Source: Homalodisca vitripennis
Taxonomy: Eukaryota > Arthropoda > Insecta > Hemiptera > Cicadellidae
Reading direction: 5' to 3'
Assembly (NCBI RefSeq): GCF_021130785.1
Contig: NC_060214.1
Coordinates: 43,321,001-43,385,000 of the forward strand
DNA length: 64,000 bases
Position 1 is the first letter of the stretch. Each line of letters starts with the position of its first letter. Positions 12,300 to 24,157 of this stretch are shown one piece after another. The position numbers and the translations under genes are program-made. Below the pieces are notes generated by a model. It made no database searches. It was not told the origin of the DNA and saw only the letters and a program-made list of their open reading frames with translations.

Positions 12300-12890
12300 T
12301 AAAATAGTACACACACTGTCAGTTGGATAATATCAATATTGCTGTTGCCCGCCTACATGCTGATCATAAAATGTTATATAAGTGGTGCACTGACCATGGG
12401 CTAAGCCTGAATCCAGCTAAATTCAAACAGATAATATTAGGAACACCTCGTCTTTTATCTAATGTTAACTTATATAACATTTCGTATGTAACAATAAATG
12501 GGTTGGCACTTAATTATGAGTATTTATTTCTTTATTTATTTCAACGGTACATAACCATTTAGCCAATGACTAAAAAATGACTTATTTATCTAGGTATAAG
12601 AACAACTTAAAACTATGTTTACATACAACATGTAATCAAAACTTCCAGTTTACCAAGACAATCTTAACAAGACTACATTGCAATTGTAACAATGAAATAG
12701 GTATTAACAGAACAATCGAATATCAACATGCATAATATCAACAAAACAATAAGATAACAATACAGTAACAAACATAACAAAAACTAGTAACAAAATAAAT
12801 AATTTTAACAAGACAAGACAATAACAATAACAAGTTACATCACAACAGAGTTACTGAGTATTAGGAATTATAATTAGTTAACAATTTGCT

Positions 12891-13436
12891 TTATTTTTTC
12901 TTTGAAAGGCGAAAGAGACCCCAGGAAGAAATCCACCTGCCCGGACCACACACCACACCATGCCTCAGAATTCTTGCAACGCCACTGTTGCATGCGTAGT
13001 TCGTGGGCAGGAATTTGCGGCAGAAAACAGTCCGTGATCTCGTTCCCCTAGGGACGCTCAAATCAACCATTTCCAGGAGAGCAGGGCAGTCCACCAGTCC
13101 GTTGATCAGCTTGAACAGGAAGAGAAGATCGATGATGATGCGTTGATGGTACAGTGACTGCAGATTAAAACGTTGTTCCAGTTGGAGAACAGGCGTTTCC
13201 ATATAGGCGTAGCCCAGACGAGCTCCCAGCATCCTCAAAAAACGTGTCTGCACCCTCTTCAAGTCTTCTACGTGGCCCAGTTGGTAAGGGTACCAGATCA
13301 CAGTTCCATATTCAAGCACTGGTCGCACTATGGATTTATTCAAAACCAGCATTGAGTCGTGTGACTTGAAGTCCCTTGTCAATCTTCCAATAAAGCCAAG
13401 GAGAGCATATGCCTTAGAAGTGATGGACGCAATATG
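12891..13436 (-). pseudogene. LINE B reverse transcriptase, C-terminal part
   Basis: About 180 codons open on the minus strand from the LINE C junction down to the stop at 12891. It has the usual C-terminal region of non-LTR reverse transcriptases: VRPVLEYGTVIWYPYQ, a helix with RVQTRFLRML, then QSLYHQRIIIDLLFLFKLING and DCPALLEMVDLSVPRGTR. The absence of stops suggests LINE B is fairly young, although 5' truncated. The partner piece is at 18173-18351. Confidence 0.8.
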
Positions 13437-13861
13437 AAATAATGAAATAATGATTTATTTCCAATTATTTTTTACATAGTTGTATACATACATAAATCAT
13501 CTGGAAATTTCCTGGCCACTTTTGCTAGTATTGTGGCCAGGTGAAAAAAAAACAAATTTGTAATTTAAAAAGAAATTTAAAATGAAAATTATGAGTCTAG
13601 CATTAACATTATAGTTGAAAAAAATTTCAATTTCTGCAGCATCTGATAAAATTCTAAACTAAAAGAACAAATAGACTTAATTTTTTTTCTAAGCTTAAAG
13701 ACAAACAGTTGTTATGACTATATAACAATACAATTTAAATATTATTACTAACAATGTATGCTTACCTAACAATATAACTAAAAAATTTGTCACATTAACA
13801 AACTTAATATACATTTATAGAAAACACACTTTAAGGAAAAAACGTACTATCTTATAATACT

Positions 13862-16783
13862 TTAACTAAGAATACTATTTAAAAAACTTGTGTCATTTAA
13901 AGACAATAGCCAATCAAACACTTTTTTGGAAAATTTATATAAATTGCCACTAGATTTAATGCTATTGGATAACTGGTTATAATATTTTGGTCCTAAGTAC
14001 TGAAATGAATGCCGAAAAAATGACTTGTTTACTTTTGACAATTTAAAGTTAATTTGGTGGCTAAATCTTGTAACATAATGCAAATTTTCCAAACCAAGAT
14101 TTCCGCTTCTAATAAAAAATATCCTTAGCAATTTATAAATTAAAATATGCTGAACAGGTAATATACGCAAGTTTTGAAACAAAGGAAAAGAACTGTCCCT
14201 TTTTGACCCCTTTAAAATTATTCGCAAAAAGTAATTTTGAGTTATTCTAAGTTTTTCAATTAAAAATTTAAAGGTACCACCCCAACACTCAATTCCATAC
14301 TGCAATCTTGAATGAATTAATGCAAAGTAAATTGTTCTGAGTAGCGAAGTACTACAAACATTTCTCAAGAAATAAAACTTCCTTATACCTTGTCTTATTT
14401 TTTTGTGTAGAACATCAATGTGTGCTTAAAAAGTAAACTTCTCATCTAAAACAATACCTAAATACTTTATTTGTTTTACTTTCTCCAAAGGTTCACAGAG
14501 ACAATTTTGAAAATTGCATAATTTTGAGTGAAATATTATAGGAAATGGAATTTCAAAACCTGAAAAATGAAAATTCAAATATTTGGATTTATTTGTGTTG
14601 ACTTGCATACGATTTTCTAGACACCACTCTCTTAACAATCGAAGATCTTGATTAATCGAAAGCCCAATCATGGCTTCGTTTTGTTGAGAATAAAAAAGGG
14701 CAATGTCGTCAGCAAAAGCACTAATGCTGCCTTCAAAATTTAAGTTTTACAAGTCGTTTATAAAAATTAGAAATAAAGTTGCCGAGATAACCGATCCTTG
14801 CGGTACTCCAGCCTTAACAACCTTTGAAGTACTGAAAATTTTTGCCGATTTTAACACGTTGTCTTCTACCAATAAGGAAAGATTTAAACCAACACAAGGG
14901 AATCCCTCTTACTCCTGCAGCCTCCAACTTGGATAGGAGAATGCCGTGATCAACCAAATCAAAAGCCTTTTTAAAATCAATAAAAAGACCTGATGTCTTA
15001 AGTTTATTTTTGAAACTTCTGTAAATCTTTTCTGAATCTGCTATGAGAGCATGCTCTGTAGATTTGCCTTTTGTAAAACCAAATTGACAAGGGTTATAAA
15101 AATGTGTAGTCTGCAAATATTTTTGAAGTATTACTACCATAATATTTTCAATTAATTTTGAGAAAACTGAAAGCAAACTAATGGGTCTCAGATTGTCAGT
15201 TTTAATTGAACTACTATTTTAAAAAAAATTGGAATAACAGAGCTTAATTTTAGATTTTCAGGAAATATTCCCTTACTAAAGCTAAGATTAATTAAATGAG
15301 TCAAAATTGCTGCTAATTCAGGGATCGTAAACTTCAGTAGTTGCACGGTAATATTGTCAAAACCAGAAGATGTTTCATTTTTCATGCCTATAACGATGCT
15401 TATAACTTCTTCTTCCGTAGTAGGAGTTAAAAAGAAAGAGCGTGGGCAAGCGTACAATGAAGGTAGGTTCGTCGCTTGGACTTTACCCGGGCGGTCAGAC
15501 TGTACAGAGATAAGGTAATTGTTTATCTCTTCTGCGATATCGGCTGGTTCTGTGATTGAAACTCCGTTAATATTTTCTAAGCGTTCAACCGTTTTATTTT
15601 TACTCTCACCAGTCAAGCTATTTATTATTTTCCATTGTTGAGCACTGTCTCCATTGCATCCCAATAATTGATTTGAATAACAACTATTTTTCGCTAACAC
15701 AATTTGAGAGTTCAAAAATATTTTTTTTAAAAACTAAATCAAACGGCCTTCTTTTGTATATTTTGTATAATTTTTTACGCCTTTCAAATTTGTTAAAAAT
15801 GTATTTCGTTAACCACGGACTCATTGATTTGGCTTTTGTAAACATTGAAGTAATTTCAACATTTTTACTGCTACCACTAATACATATATTTATAATTTCA
15901 TAAAACTTACAAAAGGAATTATGTACATCATTATCCAAGTATACATCATTCTAATTGACTGTCTGTAACTTATTCTTAACAAGATTAAAATCTATAGCTA
16001 CTTTAGATAAATCAGAAATTTGAACAGAATTTACAGATTGGTTTACAGATTTCTTTGGCACAATTTTAAAATTTACAGCTAATAAGCAATGATCAGTTAT
16101 ACCCTGATCAAAAACAGTAGCCTGAAAAATGTTTATATACTTATTCCTTACAAAAAAATGGTCTATTATTGTTTTCGATGAATTTGTTATTCTTGTAGGA
16201 CTGTCAATTAAAGATAAAAAAACCGTTGTTATTTAATAAACTTTGATAACCAATTGAGGTGTGAGTTTTTGCAGCAATATTTATATTAATGTCTCCAACA
16301 TAAATAAAATTGGTTTTTAAGTTTTCGATTTCGCGCTTCAACTCATTTAAAAATATATTTTCAGAATATGCTTGAAGTCTATACAAACACAACATTTTAA
16401 AACAGGTAGATTTAAATTTAATATCAAGAAGTAAAGTATCAGCTGATACCATTTCTATGCGCACCTCATTACAAACAATATTTTGGTCAACAAAACATAA
16501 CACACCGCCTGCTCTATATCTATCATTACATTTCGTAAACAAATTATATCCTGGAATATTAAAATTACAAGATTCGTCTGACGAAATCCAAATTTCACTG
16601 AGAATTATAAAATTTATTTTTCGGTTTATGTGTTCTAGCTCTATCATAAAGTTGTTAAAATTTGACCTCATACTTCTTATGTTTGTATATAGAAATGACA
16701 GCGTACTTTCATCATTTTCGGAAAACTGAAAAACTCATAAATATCTAGATTTGAAATTGACGAAGAACTAAGGTAACTCATAG
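13862..16783 (-). pseudogene. LINE C ORF2: APE-type endonuclease and reverse transcriptase
   Basis: Begins at an ATG at 16783. The endonuclease reads YTNIRSMRSNF, FIILSEIWIS (with the catalytic Glu), YVGDINI, TRITNSSKTIIDHFF and TDHCLLAV (catalytic His). The reverse transcriptase follows: KLSSVIPIF, QFGFTKGKSTEHAL, LFIDFKKAFDLVDHGILLSKL (first catalytic Asp), then ISAFADDIALFY at about 14733-14698 (catalytic FADD intact), KYLGIVLDEKF, and the thumb region RTIYFALIHSRLQYGIECWGG. Multiple frameshifts and stops break it (for example near 15950, 15720, 15190, 14800 and 14400). The protein nicks DNA and copies the element's RNA at the nick. Confidence 0.85.
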
Positions 16784-16965
16784 CTTTGAATAATTAACAA
16801 AACGAAAAATAACTGTAATTTACAACAAAAAAATGAAACAAAACCTAAATTATATACCACTCCTGGTAATAAGAAACCATTATTGATATAACTCTACTTA
16901 TCCCCTTTAGACTAGTACACTCTAAGCACATAGCAAAATAAATAAATCAGATAAAACTTAAAATA

Positions 16966-18010
16966 TTACCTACTTTGGTACTTAAAAAACCTTATCCGAT
17001 TTAGCCTACTCGCCTTAAGTAAGACTTTCAAGTGCCTCATAAGATTCGACACTCTTGAAAGGAGCGCCTTAACTCTTTGTACAAAGAACTTCCCGTCCCT
17101 TGCCCAGGCATAGGCGTACCCCACTTCTCTACACTTTGCTTTCAACTTAGAAAGAAATACCTTATTGTCCGGTGCCAGGTGTTCGTTCACGAAGACTCTG
17201 TCCCCAGGAAACACCGCACTCACATCCCGGGCCGTCAGTCCTCCTTTTCTCTGCCTGTACTTCTCAATGATGCTGTCCCGTGTTGAACTTCTTACGAATT
17301 TTTACGATTAGTGCTGGAGTACGATTCTTCTGAAAAGCAGGAACCCTGTGAGAAGTTGAGATGTGATTCTCGCTGACCTCCACACCCAGAGCTTGCGCGA
17401 GATCCTTCACTAGGCTGTTGGTGTCCTCGTTCGGTGTCACAAGCAGTCCGCTTATCTCTAAGTTGTCCTTCCTGGAATACTGGTCCATAGATCTTACTTT
17501 GTCCTTCAGAGCAGTGACTTCGCAGGCAAGATTAGCGTTCCTAGAACGAAGCTCCTCATTCTCCTTTCTTAAAGTGATGAAATCGGCGGACATCTCTCTC
17601 ATGAGCTTGTTTGCTTCATCCAGCTTGTCCGATGCAAACTTCACTGAGGCCGCTAGCTCATCCATATCTTTCCTAAAGGTTTTCACCGTGTCCGAAAGTG
17701 AACTCATATCCAGTTTAAAAGTTTTGAGCTCCTTAAAAACATCGAACTTCAGCTCCTGTAATACATTGAGCATGAACTCCTTTGTTAAAGGGGTGCTGGG
17801 GCCTGCGCCGACAGTACTGGGGTTAGATGAGGTGTTACGACAATCCATACACTTCCACTCACGATTTGAACGGGTCTTCTTAAAAGAAGGGTCGTTTTCT
17901 ATACAATGAGCATGACAAACTTTGTCGCAACCACCGGTACATTTTACGGTAGCCTCCACTTGCTCCGCAGCACACACCTGCCCACAGATACCGCAGTTAA
18001 CTGAAACTTT
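16966..18010 (-). pseudogene. LINE C ORF1: PHD finger, coiled coil, RNA-binding C-terminus
   Basis: Reads CGICGQVCAAEQ, then CTGGCDKVCHAHC and EWKCMDCR: a Cys/His array spaced as in a PHD-type zinc finger. A long heptad-rich segment follows (roughly 17770-17460; LRKENEELRSRNANLACEV), predicted to form a coiled-coil trimer or dimer. Then comes RSMDQYSRKDNLEISG and a C-terminal region like that of L1-type ORF1 proteins (RKKFNTG, then after a frameshift near 17270 RQRKGGLTARDV, NEHLAPDNKVFLSKLK and YAWARDGKFFVQRV). Such proteins coat the element's RNA. The frame has no ATG ahead of the finger; an ATA codon stands where a start would be expected (ATA AAA GTT), suggesting that the start codon mutated. 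Confidence 0.82.
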
Positions 18011-18172
18011 TATTTTAATACGATTAAACTAAATAAATCATAAATAAAATTCAGTACGCACTAATACAGCACTCCGCTAGCGATCGATAACACAAGACTC
18101 AACTTGCAAAGAGTTGCTGCGGCGGAGCGACACACTAAGCGTCTTATATGTACGGCCTTTGGAGCCAGAATG

Positions 18173-18351
18173 ATCAGAAGGACTTAGTGAACTGGTCAAA
18201 ATAACTCCAAGGTCCCTCAGATGATCAACTCTGTTAAGGGGCACACCACCTGTATGGTAGTTAAAGTTGAAAGTTAACGTAGCGCGAGTGAACGAGATAA
18301 CTTGGGACTTGGAGATATTTAGGTCCATAGAAATAACCTAAATATGCTGGT
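18173..18351 (-). pseudogene. LINE B reverse transcriptase, upstream part
   Basis: Encodes MDLNISKSQVISFTRATL followed by YHTGGVPLNRVDHLRDLGV, the region directly after the catalytic centre of a non-LTR reverse transcriptase. The open frame runs on for about 30 codons past 18173, but that extension belongs to the untranslated region of LINE C. LINE B is 5' truncated here, next to the TGAGTAT target duplication. Confidence 0.78.
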
Positions 18352-18970
18352 TGAGTATGCTGCTAACCTAGCGGTTAGAGTATGTAATACGCTGTCATGG
18401 TCGACCAAGTTAATTATAATTATCATAAGGAGTGTACCAAACTTTGTTTAGACTCAAGAAGAAATGTTTCAATCGAACTGTACATATAAACAAAATGCTT
18501 GTGCCTACACTTATTTTTCCGTATTTCGACTATTGCAATGCCATATTTTTGATGTTAACATTAAAAAACTACAGAACGTACAAACGAATGTATTCGTTAT
18601 ATTTTAGATTTACCAGTAGATGCGCTTATTATTGTTTATTCTAAAGAGCTATGCTGTCAAAATATAAATGAAAGAATTGAGTATAGTGTTATGTTACAGA
18701 TGTAAAAACTTTTGATGTTCAAGAAACCAGATTATAGATCCCATCAATATATGTAATGAACTGTGTGAATAGTAGGTAAACAAGATTTCGTAACACGACT
18801 TTACAGTTACAAATTCATAGGACAGAAATTACTAATACATTATATCAAGTAAAGATGGTAAGTGTATTAAACAATTTGGATGACAATATTAAATATGCTC
18901 TTAAATATTTCTTTGGCTAGATAAATACTGTACAATTCTTTAAACAAAATATACTTAATTAAATAAGTTT

Positions 18971-20227
18971 GACTTAGAGTATGTAAATAGTCTTTTTCTG
19001 TGTTGTATTGTTTTCGTTTTGTTACCTAATATGCTCAATGTGCATGAAGTATAATGAATATTTATGATACTCTTTACTATGCATGTTAAAATGCACGTGA
19101 TGTAGTAACATGTTTGCGATGTTGATGTTAGTTAGAGAGGAATATTTATTGCATTTAATGCTGAATTATATCTCAATTATGTAATGTTGACTGTGCAATT
19201 ATTGTAAGAAATGAAGAATTTTTGTATAATTAATAATATTTGTCACACAATTCTGTACTGCAGGTATAAATTTGTAACAAGCAGGTAATGCAAATGCTTA
19301 GTCAAAAACATTGTAATAGATAATTGTATCTCTGGCCGGTATTGCTTGTGTGTGATATCTTTAATATTTTAATACTTTGGGGTTTTTAAACTTAAATAAG
19401 AGTATAGACAACGTACCACGTTACTTTGTGTTTAATTTTGTATATTATAATAACAATGGCAGATGTAAAACAATGTCTTAATAAACATTTGCAAAACAAA
19501 ATTATTTGTATAGTAAAATAATTTTACGTCATTCGTAATTTCAACTTTATAGCAGAATATAATTTTTGCTCTTAGCGGCAAGTGTGCTAAAAGTGCTAGT
19601 AGTGGTTTAATACTAATTTGATAGGGTAAGGAAATATTCTCCCTTCAAGAGTTCTATAATATGGGATAAAATAGCAATAGTTTATTTGTATTTAGATGCA
19701 GTTAATTTAAATCCAGATGTTTATGCATTTGTCGATCGTAATTTTTCATCCTTAGTAAATTTTAACTGTGGACATGTATATTTTAATTAAAATTTAATAA
19801 ATTGTTGTGTTTGATTGTAAATATTTAATAAATGATATTTTATAGTTTAGTTAGTTCTAAAAAGGGGACTTGTTTCTATACATTTATTTCAGATCTGTAT
19901 TGTTTGAGGTCAAATTAAAAAAGACCACTAGGCTTTTCTTTTGTATAAAGAAACATAATTTACTACTTGCTCTTAATATAATGTTTCAATAAAGCAAGTT
20001 TCTTTTGTAAACTTTTCATTGCGCATTACTTTGTTGAGTAAATAATTAATTTCGATCGACAACAATGACACAAATTTTATGTAAGTGGTGCTCAACAATA
20101 AAGGTCAAACTAACAAATCTCTTTTATAAATCTTCAATTCAATCTATTATAATAAATTAATCGAATGATTCATACAAAGTAGTTTGACAATCCCAATCGT
20201 TACAGTTTTCTGAAGGAAATCAGTAAC
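18971..20227. other. Intergenic DNA upstream of the first Gr gene
   Basis: The left part may be the 3' untranslated region of LINE A. The right part should hold the promoter of the Gr gene, but I see no convincing TATA or initiator element. No other open frame. Confidence 0.4.
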
Positions 20228-20912
20228 ATGGTTTCATACACCATGAAAAATATTCCAAACTACATCGTTTGGGTTTGGCAGGTATTTGGAGGTCTGCCAC
20301 TGAAAATTACTTCGGGGCATAAAACACTCAATGAATCGACGTTTTCCATAGTTGGTTTCATGTGGTGTTTAATACTATTCATACTGGAAGAAGTTCTCTC
20401 TGGCATCATTTTCTACATAAACATGACAGAAGTAAGCGTCGGTTATGAAAGAAGTAGAACCCAAAAGTTCGCAATGATTCTAGACTTGGTGGCTCTGCAA
20501 ATTCTGGCAGCTTCCACATTCTTCAGCGGCACATGGAAGTACCCGAGGATAGTTGACGTCTTTGGCACACTAGATCGAATCTATCAAGACCTTCAGTACA
20601 AGAACAGAGAGGTCAAGATCCAAGTAAAGGTCATCGTAGTCTTGACCGTGACAGCTTTGCTGTTTTTGGCGAACTTCGCAAACATCGTAATGAACAATGG
20701 GCTAGACTTCTCGGTGTTGAATTTCTTCACATTTCTATTGCTGGACTGCACACAACTTGCCTTTCTCTTACAATTCACTCATGTAACTGAAAGTATCATT
20801 ACAGGTTTCAAGACTGTTAGTAACAAGATGAGAGAAGAGATTATCTGCAACTTAATTGAACGAACGGTGATGCAGCGCAGCCTGGGCGATGGTCACATCT
20901 GTCATACAACAC
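20228..20912 (+). CDS. Gr: Gr gene 1, exon 1
   Basis: Codes residues 1-228 plus one base; four hydrophobic segments and the family-typical long second intracellular region. The donor is ACAC|GTGAGT at 20913, which creates an Arg codon with exon 2. Reading through the donor gives a stop after a few codons. Confidence 0.9.
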
Positions 20913-23900
20913 GTGAGTAAAGTACTTGTTAATACTTTTGTAATAAATAAAAACTGACATAGCTATAAAGATGAAGTTAGGAATTAAAACTCCTCTTTTC
21001 CGTTTTACTCTTGTTGTTCACTGATATTAATAGAAGAATATGGAGAAAACCCAGATATTTAGAAAACGTAGGTTGTATGGAGTTATTATTTTTATTTTGT
21101 AGCGAAAAGTTAAGTTCATATGACTAATGGTACATGACTTATAATTTTCTATGATTGTAGGCAATACAGTATCCAAGATAAAGAAAGTGAAGTCTCTGAT
21201 GAACACCTACTGGATTCTGTGTGACGTCGTACACCAGGCTAATGATTTCTACTGCGATCAGCTTATGGCCGTTATGTTCTCCATATTTGTCCAAGTCACT
21301 ATCAAGTCCTACTTCTTCTTTATGAATGTCAGATCTGGTTACTTGTTCGCCTTCACTATGGATGCAGTCTGGGTCCTGGTTCTCATCTGCTACGCGATTC
21401 TGGTTGCGAACTCAAGCACGGAGATCACTAACTCGGTAATTCCTCTTGTTGAAATATAATAGTTAAATATAGTAAACTAATTGTCTATACAAAAACTTCT
21501 TATAAGAGAGGTTGTGCTAATAACATTTAAACAAATTAAGAGTATGTCTCTCAGAACACATCTGTTTGTTCATCCATAACATAAATAATACTCTAGATTG
21601 GTTTGTCTTAAAAAATTCTTATATAGGAAAATATTTATTAACAAATTTCCTGTTTAGAATTTTAATATTGTAGTTATCAATAATATCTTACTTCATTTGT
21701 AGGCTTAGTGAATTAAAGTCAGCAGTAAACTACGTAACCCTCATTAGTTTTATCTTCCATGAAAGTTAATGTTTCACTAAGGAAAAAGTTTCGAATAAAA
21801 GAACTAATCTATTTTGTCTTCCCTAATAATTACTAACAGATACTAGAATGTGCTGTTTAAATAATTATGTTTAAAAAATAAGTATAAATTTTTTTCATTT
21901 ATACAAGTTTTAGACTGCCTAATGTACCACCTATGAACCTAAATGTCTTGTTAACAATAAAAATTTTGTCATATTATGATTTTTTCCTATTCTTCAGGCC
22001 GACAATACTGCGGTGATGATTTGCAAGTTGATAAACAAAGATCTGGATCCGAGTTTAAGGAAACAGGTATGGCAACATGACCTAGTATTTTTTTCCTCTA
22101 GGTAGATTCAGTTTGAGGAACTGGTAGATACTACTACCTAAAGTGTTTTTAAACTGATAGCTACTACTAACTAAACAGTTTATAAACTAGTAGAAGTTTA
22201 CTTATTACATAAACAGTCCATTTTATTAGATGTTTGAGCAATGTATAAAAGTTGAGCTAATTGGTTTTGGATGTGAAGGAAAGCTCAAACATGTAATAAA
22301 CTTCAAACGTAAGAGCGTAAGTCTAATTACAAAAATTCATAATTATATGTCAATTATAACATTTTTAATGTATAAATAAAATTACTTAAATAAATATACT
22401 ACAATTAAGGAACTAAACCCAAAAACCTGTTTTATTTTGATAAAATTAAAGTTATTTAAAGCCAATACCACATAATTCATTAAATTTTAAAGAGCATATG
22501 CATTAACCGATTCATTCTATTGTACATTATAAACATTTCCCTTTTGTTGCAGGCCTCTAAATATAATGTGTAATAAAATACAGAGGGAAACTCTCCTATT
22601 TTGAAATTTCACTTCATATTAATTGATACATTCTTTAGTTAAATATTATTAGATATACTGGATTGGTCGTTCAACATACACTATGTTCTAAGAAAACTAA
22701 AAGTAAATAAACTTGTTTTACTCGACCGCGTTACGTCTTTAAATTATGTTTTTTCTACTATATTATTAATTGTTTAGATGTATAAAATTTGGCACAACTT
22801 TTAACAACTGTGGCTTACCATTAGTGCTTAATCTATTCTGTAGCCATTGACCATCTTCTTGCAACCGTCAATTAATGTGAAAGTTTTGAATTCTTACTAC
22901 GCTACTGCTGTAAAATATGTTAGTAACTTGAATAAAATGAATTCAATTGAATTTAAATGAATTTAAGAACTTCCTAAAACATTCTTCATACTACTTGTGT
23001 CATAACCTGTTACTGTTGGTGCATACTCAAAGTACAAACTGTAATGTTATAATGTTTTACGCAAAGATATGTATTAAGACTTATTGTCTTGATGTATACA
23101 AATAATTCTGACTGCAGTATATTAAATTGTTATTGGAAGTAGGTTTTTTAAATGTTACTTTATAAATAATAATAAAGACCTTATTTTTAACAACAGCAAC
23201 GTGAGTTATTTATTAAGTGAATTCAAAACATATTATTTCACTTTCAAATCAAAATAATACAATATTCCATGGAAAAGAAAGTTTACATTAGTGGACAACA
23301 AATTTCCCATATGAAAATCGTAATTCGACTAAAAAAGAGCTACTTACGCAAAATCCCACACAGAATAGTAGAATAATAAGTAAATCGAAAAAGCACCAAG
23401 AATTAAACCACAAAAATAAACTCATAAAACGCCGAGAAACGCGTTCTGAAGGTTTTGTGTTTGGCGACCCCATCCCCTCATACAGCGAACTAAAACCAAC
23501 GCCTTTGATTGGCCTCCAACTATCCAATCTCAAGGCCAAAGAGACTCATTGTCAACCCCTATTGTAATCCCTTTATCAAAGTTGACTACCAGAAAAATGT
23601 TCTGTCTTACTGTAACATTCATAGAATCGCGAACTCTTTTTTGAGAAATTAAATTACGTATTTTACCTAATTACTTACCTTATTTTGACATTACGAATTA
23701 AATTTGAAAATATTTTAGTAAATAAACTTTTAAATAGCTTATGTAGCAAAGGTTACACAAAGTACACCAAAGTGTAGTAAAAATTAAACTTTCAACAATA
23801 AAGTGTTTAAATATTTATACCTTTCTTCTGTTCGGAGTGTTTGGTATGTAATTTAAATGCTAACTAAAAATAAATCACATAACAAAACTGATAAATATTA

Positions 23901-24084
23901 AAATTCCCTTTGTGTCTAAAAGGACATAAATAATACAGAATACAGAAGGATATTTGACAGAAACTTTGATTTAAATTGCACATTTATTGGTTTGATGTGT
24001 ATAATTGGTATATTAAAGGGTATGGTGTCTTTATTTTCTTGGATATAAATATTAAGCTTTTGTACGACAAATCATTTATATAAC

Positions 24085-24157
<73 letters not shown>

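Larger units (their letters stand above)
13437..18169 (-). mobile_element. LINE C: near full-length non-LTR retrotransposon with PHD ORF1
   Basis: A 4.7-kb minus-strand element. It has an untranslated region (about 18169-18010), ORF1 (about 18010-16966), ORF2 (about 16783-13862), a 3' untranslated region and a repeated AAATAATG tail (13437-13452). ORF order and content place it in the Jockey/CR1 supergroup. It inserted into the reverse transcriptase gene of LINE B; the two LINE B halves join in frame when it is removed. Several frameshifts, stops and a lost ORF1 start show that it is dead although structurally almost complete. Confidence 0.88.
12524..18351 (-). mobile_element. LINE B: 5'-truncated retrotransposon, split by LINE C
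   Basis: Minus-strand element in two pieces, 18351-18170 and 13436-12524, inserted into LINE A and itself interrupted by LINE C. Its 3' end lies at 12524, where the minus strand ends in an ATAAATAAAG-type AT-rich tail. The first piece encodes NISKSQVISFTRA and HLRDLGVILTSSLSPSDH. The second continues in frame with IASITSKAYALLGFIGRL, KSIVRPVLEYGTVIWYPY and RVQTRFLRML. These are the post-catalytic and thumb regions of a Jockey/CR1-type LINE. The trinucleotide ATG (13434-13436 and 18170-18172) is present on both sides of LINE C. Confidence 0.82.
12300..18970 (+). mobile_element. LINE A: outer retrotransposon fragment, split by LINE B
   Basis: Two plus-strand pieces, 12300-12523 and 18359 to about 18970, encode consecutive parts of one non-LTR reverse transcriptase. 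The first has VARLHADHKMLYKWC and LSLNPAKFKQIILGT (the region after the catalytic motif). The second has AANLAVRVCNTLSWS and then, after a one-base shift, LFRLKKK and LVPTLIFPYFDYCNA (C-terminal thumb region). They are separated by LINE B, which is flanked by the 7-bp duplication TGAGTAT at 12517-12523 and 18352-18358. Removing the insert lets the reading frame run on across the junction. The copy is 5' truncated near 12300 and decayed towards its 3' end, whose exact limit is uncertain. Confidence 0.8.

Noticed and set aside
17418..17909. 163-codon plus-strand frame
   Set aside because: Antisense shadow of LINE C ORF1, whose zinc finger and coiled coil are on the minus strand.
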